64,000 nucleotides of DNA, taken from assembly GCF_035920365.1 (NCBI RefSeq), contig NZ_CP109150.1, positions 3,720,001 to 3,784,000 of the forward strand, in the 5' to 3' direction. Below, one piece after another: positions 43,730 to 52,997 of the stretch. Made by a program: the position numbers and the translations under genes. Within the stretch, counting starts at the first letter, position 1. Each line of letters opens with the position of its first letter. The notes under the pieces are model-generated. The model did not search any database, was not told the DNA's origin, and saw nothing but the letters and a program-made list of their open reading frames with translations. The stretch is from Micromonospora sp. NBC_01740. Its GTDB lineage: Bacteria; Actinomycetota; Actinomycetes; Mycobacteriales; Micromonosporaceae.

Positions 43730-45019
43730 TCAACCCCCGGCGGTGACGGGCTCGCCGGCGTGGCGGCGTTCGGACGGGTCGGACGTGCGTTCCCCCGCCC
43801 GGTCCAGCAACTGCATCACCGGGGTCGCCGCGATGCCGTGCACCACCACCGAGACGATCACCACGAGGCCGACGGTCGCCCAGAGCAGGTCCGCCTGGGG
43901 GAAGTCGGTCTTCGCGGTCGCGTACGCGATGTAGAAGAACGAGCCGACGCCCCGGATGCCGAACAGGGCGATCACCCAGTGCTCGGCCGGCCGGCCGGGC
44001 GCCCCCCGCAGCGACAACCAGCCGAGCAGCGGGCGGACCACGAAGACCAGCGCCAGTCCGACCGCGGCGGCCGGCCAGGTCAGCGGGCCCAGCAGGCCAC
44101 CCACCACGGCGCCGCCGAAGAGCAGCAGCAACAGCACGGTGAGCAGCCGCTCCACCTGCTCGGCGAAGTCGTGCAGCACGGCGTGGAACTCGTGGGTGCG
44201 CTCGGCGGCCCGGATCGCCCGCGCGGCCACGAACACCGCCAGGAAGCCGTACCCGCTGACGACCTCCACCAGCCCGTACGCCAGGAAGGTCGCGGCCAGC
44301 GCGAGGAAGCCCTCCGAGTGCCGGGCCAGCCGCAGCTTGCTCGGGGCCCGGAAGAAGAGCTTGCCGAGCAGCCACCCGACCAGCCACCCGCCCGCCACCC
44401 CCGCCGCCACCTTCCAGAGCACGTCCACGCCGAGCCAGTGACCCAGCCAGTCGCCGGGGGCGAGGCTGGTGGTGGCGATGGCGATGGCCGCGTACACGAA
44501 GGGGAAGGCCAGCCCGTCGTTCAGCCCGGCCTCGGAGGTGAGGGCGAAGCGGACCTCGTCCTCGGAGTCCTCGACGTCGGTGGGCTCGCCGACCTGCACG
44601 TCGGCGGCGAGCACCGGATCGGTCGGGGCGAGGGCCGCCCCCAGCAGCAGCGCGGCGGCCGGGACCAGCCCGGCCCACCACCAGCCGAGCACCGCCACCG
44701 CCACGATGCACAGCGGCATGGCGATGGCCAGCAGCCGCCAGGTCGACGACCAGCGGGCCCAGCTCAACGGCCGGTCGATCTTCAGCCCGGCACCCATCAG
44801 CGCGACGAGGACGCCGATCTCGGTGAGGTGGGTGGCGATCTCCGGGTGCGCGAGCGGGTCGGGGTCCGGCAGCCCGATGGGGAGGAGGAAGACCAGCATG
44901 CCCAGCCCCAGGAAGGCGATCGGCATGGACAGTGGCCGGCGTTCGAGCACGCGGGGCAGGATCCCCGCCAGCAGCGCGCCCAGACCGACCACCGCGAACG
45001 CCACGTCTACCGGCTCCAC
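43730..45019 (-). CDS. CPA1-type cation/proton antiporter
   Basis: This 429-residue membrane protein has about 12-13 helices. LGAALAPTDPVLAADVQVG carries the TDP motif and FALTSEAGLNDGLAFPFVYAA carries the ND pair (EAGLNDG) that form the cation/proton site in NhaP-type exchangers. ALFGIRGVGSFFYIAYA matches the conserved helix 11 motif. It probably exchanges Na+ or K+ for protons across the cytoplasmic membrane. A Pro/Gly-containing tail ends the protein. Confidence 0.92.
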   Translation of the reverse strand: MEPVDVAFAVVGLGALLAGILPRVLERRPLSMPIAFLGLGMLVFLLPIGLPDPDPLAHPEIATHLTEIGVLVALMGAGLKIDRPLSWARWSSTWRLLAIAMPLCIVAVAVLGWWWAGLVPAAALLLGAALAPTDPVLAADVQVGEPTDVEDSEDEVRFALTSEAGLNDGLAFPFVYAAIAIATTSLAPGDWLGHWLGVDVLWKVAAGVAGGWLVGWLLGKLFFRAPSKLRLARHSEGFLALAATFLAYGLVEVVSGYGFLAVFVAARAIRAAERTHEFHAVLHDFAEQVERLLTVLLLLLFGGAVVGGLLGPLTWPAAAVGLALVFVVRPLLGWLSLRGAPGRPAEHWVIALFGIRGVGSFFYIAYATAKTDFPQADLLWATVGLVVIVSVVVHGIAATPVMQLLDRAGERTSDPSERRHAGEPVTAGG

Positions 45020-45124
45020 GACCCCACCTCTCCGCCTCGCCCACGGCGTGCGGGCAGGTGGTGCAAGTCCTTGCCCCCGGAAGACTTCTCGTATTCCTCT
45101 TCGGAGCGACGGAGCCGGCGGCGG

Positions 45125-45802
45125 TCACCCCGCCCGGGTGACCGGCGAGTCGTCGAGGGCGGCGAGCAGCGCGGCGGGATCCTCGTAGACGGCCACCGCA
45201 CCGGCCCCGGCCAGCTCGCCCCGGCCGGTGCCGCCGCAGGTCAGACCGACGCAGGGGATGTCCAGCTCGCCGGCGGCGGCGACGTCCCACACCGAGTCAC
45301 CGACGAAGACCACGCGTTCGGCGGCGAGCCCGGACTGCTCCAGCGCGGCGACCAGGATGTCCGGCGCCGGCTTGCTCTCCCGCGCGTCCGCCGAGCTGGT
45401 GATCGTGTGGATCACGTCGTCGGCGGCCAGCGCCCGGCGCAGCGCGGTCACCTCGTGCTCGGCGGCGGAGGTCGCCAGCACCACCCGAAGTCCCCGCTCC
45501 GCGCAGGCGCGCAGCAGGTCGGCGGCGCGGGGCAGCGGGACCAGCCGCTCCCAGTACTCGGCGAAGAGGGTGTCATGGGCGGCGCGCAGCTTCTGGTCCG
45601 CGCTCCGGTCGCGCTCCGGGCCGAGCAGGTGGTCGAGCAGCTTGTCCGAGCCCATCCCGATGGCGCGGTGGATCGTCGCCATGGGTACGGGCCGGTCGGT
45701 CTGGCGCAGCGCCTCCCACCAGCTCACGGTGTGCAGGTAGGTGGTGTCGACCAGGGTGCCGTCCACGTCGAAGAGGACACCGGTGGGCTTGTCGGTGGGC
45801 AT
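45125..45802 (-). CDS. HAD-family phosphatase
   Basis: This 225-residue HAD hydrolase has the nucleophile motif FDVDGTLVDT (Asp12, Asp14), VLATSAAEHE (motif II, Ser/Thr), ESKPAPDILVAAL (Lys, motif III) and VFVGDSVWDVAAA (motif IV). A helical cap lies between residues 20 and 95. It resembles phosphoglycolate phosphatase or beta-phosphoglucomutase, but the substrate is unknown. Confidence 0.9.
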   Translation of the reverse strand: MPTDKPTGVLFDVDGTLVDTTYLHTVSWWEALRQTDRPVPMATIHRAIGMGSDKLLDHLLGPERDRSADQKLRAAHDTLFAEYWERLVPLPRAADLLRACAERGLRVVLATSAAEHEVTALRRALAADDVIHTITSSADARESKPAPDILVAALEQSGLAAERVVFVGDSVWDVAAAGELDIPCVGLTCGGTGRGELAGAGAVAVYEDPAALLAALDDSPVTRAG

Positions 45803-45842
45803 ACGGTCCTCCTACCCCGTCGGGCCGGGCTGACGCCCCCGC

Positions 45843-47969
45843 TCACGCGGGCGGGATGAGGATCTCGAACCAGACCGTCGAGCCGCGTACGGTCGGGTCC
45901 GTCCCCCACGCGTCGCTCAGCTCCTCGATCAGCCCCAGTCCCCGGCCCCGACTGCTGAGCGTGTCGGTCTGCGCGCGGGTCACCGTGCCCCGGGTGCCCG
46001 AGTCGGCGACCGACACCAGCAGCCGCTCCGGGCTGAGGTCGATCTCCACCCGGGCGGCCGTGCCGGCGTGCAGCAGGGCGTTGGTGGTCAGCTCGCTGGT
46101 GCAGAGCACCGCCGCGCCGATGATCGACTCGGGCACCTGCCACTCCGTGAGCTGGGCGGTCATCCAGTGCCGTACCCGGCTCGGCGCGGTCGGCTCGGCC
46201 GGCACCTCCATGCTCGTCGACCGGGACGGCCGCAGCGCGTGCTCCACCGCCAGCACCGCGACGTCGTCCTCGGTGGCGCCGGGCACCGCCGCGGTGGCCA
46301 CCGCGCACAACGCGCGGGGGTCGCCGCTGCCCGCGCCGGCCACGGCGACGGCCAGGGCGTCCAGGCCGGTCGTCAGGTCCTGCCAGCGCCGCTCCACCAC
46401 ACCGTCGCTGAACAGCAGCAGCGTGTCGCCGGGGGCGAAGGGCACCGTGACGGTGCGCGGCCGGCAGCCCAGGCCCAGCGGGGCGCCCGCGGGCACGTCG
46501 AGGTACTCGGCGACCGGGTCGCCGTCCGGGGCGCACCGGCGGATCAGCGGCGCGGGGTGACCGGCGCTGGCCAGGGTGAGCCGCTGCCGGTCGACGTCAA
46601 CGACCCCGAAGACCACCGTCACGAACAGCTCGTGCGTGTCGCCCTCGGCGCCCAGGCTGGTCACCAACCGGTCGAGCCCGGCCAGCACGGCGTCGGGGCG
46701 GGGGTCGGTCAGCGCCAGCGCCCGCAGCGCCGCGCGGACCTGACCCATCCGGGCCGCGGCCTGCACGTCGTGGCCGGCGACGTCGCCGAGCACGATCCCC
46801 AGGCCGCCGTCGGGCAGCAGGAAGGCGTCGTAGAAGTCCCCACCGGCGGCGTTGCCGTCGACGCCCGGGTCGTAGCGGGCGGCGATCCGCATCCGGGGCA
46901 GGTCGGGCAGGTGCTCCGGCAGCATGCTGCGTTGCAGCAGCTGGGCCGTGCCGTGCTGGGTCTCGAACCGGCGGGCCCGCTCGGCTGCCTGGCCGACCAG
47001 TTCGGCCGACGCGGCCAGCAGCGCGCGCCGGGCGGCCGACCAGACGTGCGGGACCTGGTAGCCGACCGTCAGCCCGCCGCGCACCACCGAGGCCCGCAGC
47101 GGCACCGCCGCGAGCGAGCGGACCTTCTGGTCGTGCCGGTCCACCGAGATGTCCCGCAGCGGCTGGCCGTCGTCGACGAAGTACGGCACGCCGCTGCGGG
47201 CGGAGGTCACCACCGGCCCCAGCCAGTCCGGCGGGACGCGCCGCCACAGCGGGGGGAGTCGCTCGTCGGCCTCGTCCATCAGCTCGCCACGGATGCGCCG
47301 GACCATCCGCCAGCCGCCGCCGCCCTCGTCGACGGCGAACGAGACCCGGTCGGCGTCGAACACGGTGATCGCGTAGCGCAGCGCGACCCGGGCCACGTCG
47401 TCCAGGGTGAGGGTGCCGGCGAGCGCCGCGGCGAAGTCGCTGAGGCTCTGCAACTGCTGGGTGACCTGGGTGGTCTCCGCGGCCACGGTCAGCACGCCGA
47501 CGATCCGCCCGGCGCTGTCGCGCACGGGGGAGTAGCCCCGGGTGAAGACCGACTGCTCGACCAGGCCGGGACGGCGGTGCAGCGGGAGCGTGGTCTCCTT
47601 CTCCAGGAACGGCTCCCCGGAGCGGTAGGTGTGCGCGATGGCGTCCCCGACGCCGGGCAGCGGCCAGGACTCGGCGAACACCTGGGCCGCCGGCCGGCCC
47701 ACCGCGTCGGGGTGCCGGTCGCCGATCAGCTCCGCGTACGCGTCGTTGTAGACGAGCAGGTGCTCGTCGCCCAGGGTGAGGGCCATCGGCACGGGCGAGG
47801 CGAGGAGCAGTTCGGTGGCGGCCCGGACCGCCGGGTCCCACGTCCGCCACGCACCGAGCGGGGTGCCACCCCAGTCGTGGCGCGGGACGGCGGCCGCCAT
47901 GCCCGACGCGGAGGGCGTTCCCGAGACCGGGGCTGGTGGGTTCGGGACCCGTCCGACCGTTCCTGGCAT
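45843..47969 (-). CDS. SpoIIE-type PP2C phosphatase with PAS, GAF and kinase-like ATPase domains
   Basis: This 708-residue cytoplasmic regulator has a PAS-like domain (about 35-160, LGDEHLLVYNDAYAELIG), a GAF-like domain (175-335) and a PP2C-SIG phosphatase domain (355-575, AGGDFYDAFLLPDGGLGIVLGDVAGHDVQAAARMGQVRAALRALA). A C-terminal HATPase_c-type anti-sigma kinase-like domain (585-705) contains ELTTNALLHAGTAARVEI and GRGLGLIEELSDAWG. This combination regulates stress sigma factors by partner switching: the phosphatase dephosphorylates an anti-anti-sigma factor and the ATPase domain may act as its kinase. The nearest SigB/F-type sigma factor is 12 kb away (33165-33992). Confidence 0.92.
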   Translation of the reverse strand: MPGTVGRVPNPPAPVSGTPSASGMAAAVPRHDWGGTPLGAWRTWDPAVRAATELLLASPVPMALTLGDEHLLVYNDAYAELIGDRHPDAVGRPAAQVFAESWPLPGVGDAIAHTYRSGEPFLEKETTLPLHRRPGLVEQSVFTRGYSPVRDSAGRIVGVLTVAAETTQVTQQLQSLSDFAAALAGTLTLDDVARVALRYAITVFDADRVSFAVDEGGGGWRMVRRIRGELMDEADERLPPLWRRVPPDWLGPVVTSARSGVPYFVDDGQPLRDISVDRHDQKVRSLAAVPLRASVVRGGLTVGYQVPHVWSAARRALLAASAELVGQAAERARRFETQHGTAQLLQRSMLPEHLPDLPRMRIAARYDPGVDGNAAGGDFYDAFLLPDGGLGIVLGDVAGHDVQAAARMGQVRAALRALALTDPRPDAVLAGLDRLVTSLGAEGDTHELFVTVVFGVVDVDRQRLTLASAGHPAPLIRRCAPDGDPVAEYLDVPAGAPLGLGCRPRTVTVPFAPGDTLLLFSDGVVERRWQDLTTGLDALAVAVAGAGSGDPRALCAVATAAVPGATEDDVAVLAVEHALRPSRSTSMEVPAEPTAPSRVRHWMTAQLTEWQVPESIIGAAVLCTSELTTNALLHAGTAARVEIDLSPERLLVSVADSGTRGTVTRAQTDTLSSRGRGLGLIEELSDAWGTDPTVRGSTVWFEILIPPA

Positions 47970-48158
47970 GAGCGCAGCCTAGCCGGAGGGTCCGTCGGCA
48001 GTTTCCGATCATGCCCCGCGCGTCGCCGGGGCCGGACGTTCGGGCAGGTCAGGGCCATTCTGCGGTGACATGTCGGGAAAAACCCGGGGACTCCGACGGC
48101 GTGCCGCGTCGGTGGCGGGGTAAGCGCGCGGCGCAGTCCATGCGACAGGAGGGACATC

Positions 48159-49025
48159 ATGCCGGAAAGCCTCGCGGTCAGGCAGGTCGACATCGGCAAC
48201 GCCGTGGCCGACATGTGGAGGTCGGTGCTGCTCTTCATACCGCGGGCCATCGCGTTCATCGCGATCCTCGTGGTCGGATGGCTCATCGCCAGAGCCGTGC
48301 TCAAGATCGTGGACACGGCGCTGGAACGGGTCGGGTTCGACAGGGCGGTGGAACGGGGCGGCATCAAGCGTGCGCTGGAACGCACCAAGTACGACGCCAG
48401 TGACATCCTGGCGAGACTGGCGTACTACGCCGTGCTGCTGTTCACCCTGCAGTTCGCCTTCGGGGTGTGGGGACCCAACGCGATCAGTGACCTGATCAGC
48501 GGCGTGGTCGCCTGGCTGCCACGCGCCTTCGTGGCGATCATCATCATCGTCGTGGCCGCCGCGATCGCCAACGCCGTCCGGGATCTGGTCACCGGGGCGC
48601 TGGGCGGGCTCGCGTACGGCAAGGTCCTGGCGGACCTGGTGGCGGTCTTCATCCTCGCGCTGGGTGTGATCGCCGCGCTGAACCAGGTGGGCATCGCCAC
48701 CACGGTGACCACACCGGTGCTGATCGCGGTGCTCGCCACCGTGGCCGGCATCCTGATCATCGGTGTCGGCGGTGGCCTGGTGCGGCCGATGCAGAACCGC
48801 TGGGAAGGCTGGCTGAACCGGATGGCCGAGGAGTCGCGGGCGGTGCAGGAGCACCGCCGGGCCCGGGAGGCCGGTCAGACCGACGTCGGCCGGCAGATGG
48901 CGGACCGGACGGCGGCCGAGCGCACCGAGGTCATGCCCCGCGGGCAGGAGTCCGCGACGGCCGGCGGGCGCGGCACGTACCAGTCGGGGAGCGTCAGCGA
49001 CGAGACCCAGCAGTTCCGCCGCTGA
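48159..49025 (+). CDS. MscS-like membrane protein with conserved TM helices
   Basis: This 288-residue protein has four to five membrane helices (about 25-48, 87-105, 120-145, 160-180 and 190-210). The conserved MscS transmembrane-helix signature is recognisable as RAIAFIAILVVGWLIARAV and YYAVLLFTLQFAFGVWG. The C-terminus is a charged cytoplasmic tail of about 70 residues. The beta domain and cytoplasmic vestibule of true MscS channels are missing. It could be a pore, a sensor or a regulatory subunit. ATG 48159 has GGAGGG upstream. Confidence 0.82.
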   Translation: MPESLAVRQVDIGNAVADMWRSVLLFIPRAIAFIAILVVGWLIARAVLKIVDTALERVGFDRAVERGGIKRALERTKYDASDILARLAYYAVLLFTLQFAFGVWGPNAISDLISGVVAWLPRAFVAIIIIVVAAAIANAVRDLVTGALGGLAYGKVLADLVAVFILALGVIAALNQVGIATTVTTPVLIAVLATVAGILIIGVGGGLVRPMQNRWEGWLNRMAEESRAVQEHRRAREAGQTDVGRQMADRTAAERTEVMPRGQESATAGGRGTYQSGSVSDETQQFRR

Positions 49026-49045
49026 CCTGGCGGTGAGCGAGACGG

Positions 49046-49079
49046 GGAGGGGTGTCCGCGGACGTGCGGGCGCCCCTCC
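49046..49079. terminator. Hairpin between MscS-like gene and 49116-49493 gene
   Basis: GGAGGGG (49046-49052) pairs with CCCCTCC (49073-49079), with an inner TCCGCGGA palindrome. It lies 20 bases after the MscS-like stop and 36 bases from the convergent gene's stop. Confidence 0.4.
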
Positions 49080-49115
49080 GGCGTGTCCGGCCGGGGTCCG
49101 GGGCCCGCCCGGGCT

Positions 49116-49493
49116 TCAGATCAGCGGGAGCGGAGCGGTCGCCGGGGCCCCGAGCGAGCGGGTCAGCGCGCAGACCGCGAGCAGCCGGGTGAGCAGCCAG
49201 TCCGGTGCGGACCAGTCCACCGGGGCCGCCGGCGGCTGCCAGCCGTGCTCCAGCGCGGCGGCGCGGACGCCCTCCGCGTAGCCGGCGAGCGCGGCGGCGC
49301 TCAGCGGCCGGCGGTCGCCGTTCAGGCTCTCCCGCACCGCCGCGGCGTGCTGGTCGACCAGGGCGAGCAGGCCCGGACGCGCGGCGGCGGCGGCCAGTCC
49401 TTCGGCGCCGACCGAGGTGGACAGGAGAGCGAGGGTGGCTCGCGCCGAACTGGCGGCGGAACGGGCCTCGACCCGGGTGAACGGCACACGCAT
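49116..49493 (-). CDS. Hypothetical protein (DUF6401-like)
   Basis: This 125-residue protein has residues 10-60 helical and Ala/Leu-rich, with the segment PGLLALVDQHAAAVRESLNGDRRPLSAAALAGYAEGVRAAALEHGW. That resembles DUF6401 natural-product-associated proteins of actinomycetes, a tentative match from memory. No metal or catalytic motif is evident. The function is unknown; its neighbours do not suggest a biosynthetic cluster. Confidence 0.6.
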   Translation of the reverse strand: MRVPFTRVEARSAASSARATLALLSTSVGAEGLAAAAARPGLLALVDQHAAAVRESLNGDRRPLSAAALAGYAEGVRAAALEHGWQPPAAPVDWSAPDWLLTRLLAVCALTRSLGAPATAPLPLI

Positions 49494-49655
49494 GGTGACC
49501 GAGGCTATCCGGCCGTGACCAGGGTCGACCTCGGCCGGTCGGCGGGTTTTTGACCCTCCCCCGAACGGTCAGCGGGCGGCGCGGGGGGTTGATCCGACGC
49601 GGGTGGGGCAGGAGGAGACCGCCCGGACGGGCACAGCGCAAACCTGGAGGAACGG

Positions 49656-50105
49656 ATGGGACGACACGAGGACGGGCCGGACGAACGGCACCGCAGGCCC
49701 GCCGGGGTCAGCGACGAGACGGTGGCGGCGCTCGGCAAGCTGAGCGAGGCGCTGGAGTGCGTCGAGCGGGTCCGCGGTCACCTCTATTCGCTGCACCAGC
49801 TGGTGGGGCACGCCGACCTGATGCTCGACGACGCCGTGGAGATGTTCCGCGCCGCCGGGCACGACCGGATCGCCGACCGGATCGACACCGACCTGCTGGG
49901 CCGCAACGTGATCGCCGGACGGTGGACGTTCCAGATCGTCGAGGACTTCGACGACAACTACTACGCCCTCTTCCGCGACCTGGACCGGGCCGCCCGGGAG
50001 GAGCTGGTCGGCGGTCGCCGGCACCTCTACGAGGCGGAGATGAAGGAGCGGCGGCGCAGCCGGGGCCGACCCGGCCACGAGGCGCGGCCCGACGGCGGAG
50101 GCTAG
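49656..50105 (+). CDS. Hypothetical helical protein
   Basis: This 149-residue soluble protein has a long helix with periodic hydrophobics (SDETVAALGKLSEALECVERVRGHLYSLHQLVGHADLMLDDAVEMFRAAGH, about 19-70) and a charged C-terminus. I do not recognise the family. ATG 49656 follows a GGAGG ribosome site. It converges on the ABC transporter gene. Confidence 0.65.
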   Translation: MGRHEDGPDERHRRPAGVSDETVAALGKLSEALECVERVRGHLYSLHQLVGHADLMLDDAVEMFRAAGHDRIADRIDTDLLGRNVIAGRWTFQIVEDFDDNYYALFRDLDRAAREELVGGRRHLYEAEMKERRRSRGRPGHEARPDGGG

Positions 50106-50181
50106 CCGCGTGCGCCCCCGCCGCGCGCGACGGGCGGGCCGCCGCGTCGGCGGGTGGGCTGGCTGTAGGGCCCAGGGACAG

Positions 50182-51951
50182 CTAGCGCGCCGCGACCGGG
50201 TGCTCCTCGGCCGCGATGCGCAGCGCCTCGACCAGGCGGCGGTAGAGGTCGTCGCCGGCCAGCAGCTCGGCGTGGGTGCCCTGGGCGCGGATCCGGCCGT
50301 GCTCCAGCACCACGATCCGGTCGGCGTCGAGCACCGTGGAGAGCCGGTGTGCGATGGTCAGCACGGCACCGACTGCCGCGCGCTGCCGGACGCACTCCTG
50401 CAACGCCGCCTCGGTCAGCCCGTCGACCTGCGCGGTCGCCTCGTCGAGCAGCAGCACGTCGGGGGTGCGCAGCATGGCCCGGGCCAGGGCGATGCGCTGG
50501 CGCTCCCCGCCGGACACCTCCGTCGACGACAGCGACGTGTCCAGTCCGTCCGGCAGTGAGTCGATCTTGTCGTCGAGCCGGACGGCGCGCAGCACGGCCC
50601 GGATCTCCTCCTCCGTGGCGTCCGGATGGGTGAACCGCAGGTTGTCGCGGATGGTGCCGGGCACCACCGGCGTCTCCTGCTCGACGTACGCCAGCCGGGC
50701 CCGCACCTGGTCGTGCCCGTGGGCCGCGTACGGTCGGCCGTCGAGCAGCAGTTGCCCCCGCTCGGGCTCGAGGAAGCGCAGGATCAGCGAGAAGAGCGTG
50801 GTCTTGCCGGCTCCCGAGGGCCCCACGATCGCGGTGTGCCCACGCCGGGGGACGGCCAGGTCGATGTCCCGCACCGCCGGGGGCGCCTCCGGGCCGTACC
50901 GGGCGGTGACCCCGCGGAACACGAGCACCGGCTGCTCCGCGTCGGGCGTCGGCGCGCGTTCCGCCGGGGCGGGCGCCGGTCCCGCCGGCTCGGTCGCGAT
51001 GGTCTCGACCTCGCGGATCCGTCCCGCCGCCGCGATCCCCGCCTGCAACGCCGTGGTGTTCTGGGTCAGCTCGGTGATCGGCCCCATCAGCTGGAACGTG
51101 TACAGCAGGAAGGCGATCAGGCTGGAGATCTCCAGCAGGCCGTGCTGGGCCCGCCAGGCGCCGATGCCCAGGATCGCGATCACCGCGAGCTGGATCCCCG
51201 TCCAGGCGATCGTCCAGACCGACGCCGTCACCCGCGCGGCCCGTACGCTGTGCGTCGCCGCCTGCCGGGCGTCGGCGACGATCCGCTCGGTCAACCGGGC
51301 TTCCGCCCGGCTGGCCTTGACCGTGCGGATCGCGCGCAGCGCCCCCTCCAGGACGCCGCCCAGCGCGCCCGTCGACTCCTGCGCCGCGGCCTGCGCCTGC
51401 CCGATGCGGGGCATCAGTGCGCCCATGACCGCGGCGACGACCAGCACGGCGGCCACGGTGCAGCCGAGCAGGAACAGGTCGAGCACCCCCATCAGCACGA
51501 GGGTGCCGGCCAGGGCGATGCCGGCGTTGACCAGGCCGACGATGCTGCCGGACGCCTCGCGTAGCAGCTGGGTGTCGGAGGTGGCCCGGGTGACCAGTTC
51601 GCCGGTGGGGCGGCGTTGCAGGTCGCCGACGCGGGCCTGGAAGTAGTGCCGGACGATCGAGGCCCGCGCGTCGAGCACGACGCGCTCGGCCAGCGTTCCG
51701 AGCAGCCGCCACTGCCACAGCGAGACGGCCGCGCCGACGACGACGAGCGCCAGCAGGGCGCCGATCGGGCGGGCCATCGACTCGCCGGCGCCGAGCGTGT
51801 CCAGGACCCACTTGGTGACCATCGGCGTCGCGAGCCCGGCCGCGTTGGCGGCGAGCCCCAGCACGAGACCGAGGAGCATCGTCCGCCGGTGCGGGACGAG
51901 GAACGAGGTGAGCGTGCGCAATCGGGAGAACGCCGGGGCGGAAGGAGTCAT
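50182..51951 (-). CDS. ABC exporter, fused membrane and ATPase domains
   Basis: This 589-residue half-transporter has six membrane helices in residues 20-300 and an ATPase domain from 340. Walker A is GPSGAGKT (377-384), the Q-loop is YVEQETP (422-428), the signature is VSGGERQRIALARAML (479 on) and Walker B is LLLDEAT (500-506), with an H-loop in TIAHRLSTV. It probably works as a homodimeric multidrug or lipid exporter. ATG 51951 is immediately preceded by a perfect 34-base palindrome, the operator of the divergent TetR regulator (52026-52589). Confidence 0.93.
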   Translation of the reverse strand: MTPSAPAFSRLRTLTSFLVPHRRTMLLGLVLGLAANAAGLATPMVTKWVLDTLGAGESMARPIGALLALVVVGAAVSLWQWRLLGTLAERVVLDARASIVRHYFQARVGDLQRRPTGELVTRATSDTQLLREASGSIVGLVNAGIALAGTLVLMGVLDLFLLGCTVAAVLVVAAVMGALMPRIGQAQAAAQESTGALGGVLEGALRAIRTVKASRAEARLTERIVADARQAATHSVRAARVTASVWTIAWTGIQLAVIAILGIGAWRAQHGLLEISSLIAFLLYTFQLMGPITELTQNTTALQAGIAAAGRIREVETIATEPAGPAPAPAERAPTPDAEQPVLVFRGVTARYGPEAPPAVRDIDLAVPRRGHTAIVGPSGAGKTTLFSLILRFLEPERGQLLLDGRPYAAHGHDQVRARLAYVEQETPVVPGTIRDNLRFTHPDATEEEIRAVLRAVRLDDKIDSLPDGLDTSLSSTEVSGGERQRIALARAMLRTPDVLLLDEATAQVDGLTEAALQECVRQRAAVGAVLTIAHRLSTVLDADRIVVLEHGRIRAQGTHAELLAGDDLYRRLVEALRIAAEEHPVAAR

Positions 51952-51985
51952 GCCCTGAATGGAACACCAGTGTTCCATTCAGGGC
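51952..51985. promoter_or_regulatory. Perfect 34-bp palindrome between ABC exporter and TetR
   Basis: Arms GCCCTGAATGGAACAC (51952-51967) and GTGTTCCATTCAGGGC (51970-51985) are perfect 16-base complements around a 2-base centre. The palindrome touches the ATG of the exporter (51951) and lies 40 bases before the TetR GTG. On the minus strand TTGCCC (51987-51982) is a possible -35 with the palindrome as spacer and -10, so a TetR dimer would block exporter transcription. Confidence 0.88.
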
Positions 51986-52012
51986 AACCGGTATTCCGAA
52001 AGGACGTGTTGG

Positions 52013-52018
52013 TATCCT
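52013..52018 (+). promoter_or_regulatory. Possible -10 box of tetR, leaderless transcript
   Basis: TATCCT at 52013-52018 is 7 bases before the GTG of the TetR gene at 52026, which lacks a ribosome site; transcription would then begin at or next to the start codon. No good -35 is present. Confidence 0.35.
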
Positions 52019-52025
52019 CGCCGAC

Positions 52026-52589
52026 GTGACCGACCAGCAGGTGTCCGGCAGTCGCGCCCGGACCCGCCAGGCCATCGTCGACGCGGCGATCGAGGTGTGG
52101 GGGCGCAACCCCGCCGCCTCCCTCGGCGACATCGCCACCGCCGCCGACGTGGGGCGTACGACGTTGCACCGCTACTTCGCCGAGCGGGCCGACCTGTTCG
52201 GGGCGGTCGGCGCCGAGGCCGGCGCCCGGCTGGACCGGGCGACCGCCCAGGCGCGGATCGCCGAGGGCACCGGTGCGTCGGCCGTGCGCCGGCTCTGCCA
52301 GGAGTACTTCGACCTCGGCACTCTGCTCTCGCTGATCTTCACCGAGCCGGAGACCGGTGCCGGTTCCATCGACGGCGGGTGCGACCCGAACTTCGTCGCG
52401 ATGGTCGAACGCGGGCACCGTGACGGCACCATCGACCCGGAGCTGCCGGCGGGGTGGGTGCAGAGCCTGATCTGGTCCCAGTTGTACGCCGGCTGGGCCT
52501 ACCTGGCCGAGACCGGTGCCTCCCGGCACGAGGTGCTGCGCCTGATCCTGCGCACCGTCGACGGCGCGATCGCGGTCAAGCCGGGATGA
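52026..52589 (+). CDS. TetR-family regulator, divergent to ABC exporter
   Basis: This 187-residue repressor has the TetR helix-turn-helix at about 10-58 (ARTRQAIVDAAIEVWGRNPAASLGDIATAADVGRTTLHRYFAERADLFGA) and an all-helical ligand domain. The N-terminal GTG is used, with no strong ribosome site and a possible -10 just before it. It probably represses itself and the exporter through the palindrome at 51952-51985 and is released by a drug-like ligand. Confidence 0.93.
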   Translation: MTDQQVSGSRARTRQAIVDAAIEVWGRNPAASLGDIATAADVGRTTLHRYFAERADLFGAVGAEAGARLDRATAQARIAEGTGASAVRRLCQEYFDLGTLLSLIFTEPETGAGSIDGGCDPNFVAMVERGHRDGTIDPELPAGWVQSLIWSQLYAGWAYLAETGASRHEVLRLILRTVDGAIAVKPG

Positions 52590-52630
52590 TCCGGCCGGCG
52601 CGGCGGGATGCCGTCGCGCCGGCTGCCGCG

Positions 52631-52843
52631 TCACTCCATGGAGCGGGCGTCCGCCGGGCGGCGGCGGGCCGCGTCGTCGGCGATGATCACGGTCGCCACC
52701 ATCAGCGCGACGCAGAGGCTGAACAACCAGGAGTCGTCCGATGCCAGCTTGGCGGAGACGGGAGCCTGCAGCGCGGCGAGGAGGAAGCCGAGCCATGCCA
52801 GGCGGCGCTGACGCGTGGAGAGGATGCCGGAGCCCTGATGCAT
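52631..52843 (-). CDS. Small two-helix membrane protein
   Basis: This 70-residue protein (MHQGSGILSTRQRRLAWLGFL...) has two membrane helices (about 15-30 and 40-57) and a short basic C-terminus (DDAARRRPADARSME). No family is recognised. The ATG at 52843 has no clear ribosome site, so expression is uncertain. Confidence 0.45.
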   Translation of the reverse strand: MHQGSGILSTRQRRLAWLGFLLAALQAPVSAKLASDDSWLFSLCVALMVATVIIADDAARRRPADARSME

Positions 52844-52997
52844 CCCGAAAGTCTTGCGCGCGACCCGGCGCTTGCCGTCAGCCGAACGGCCGATTCTGGA
52901 TGAGCTGTCCGTTTTACCACCCGTCCGGACCGTAATCTTCGTCCCACCGGGGGAGGCGGACTGGCGCCGCCGCCGACTCAGGGCAGGATGGTCCTCC

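Noticed and set aside
48100..48125. GGGGTAAG near 48117 as a SigB-type -10 for the MscS-like gene
   Set aside because: No GTTT-like -35 lies at the needed distance, so I do not claim a SigB-type promoter.
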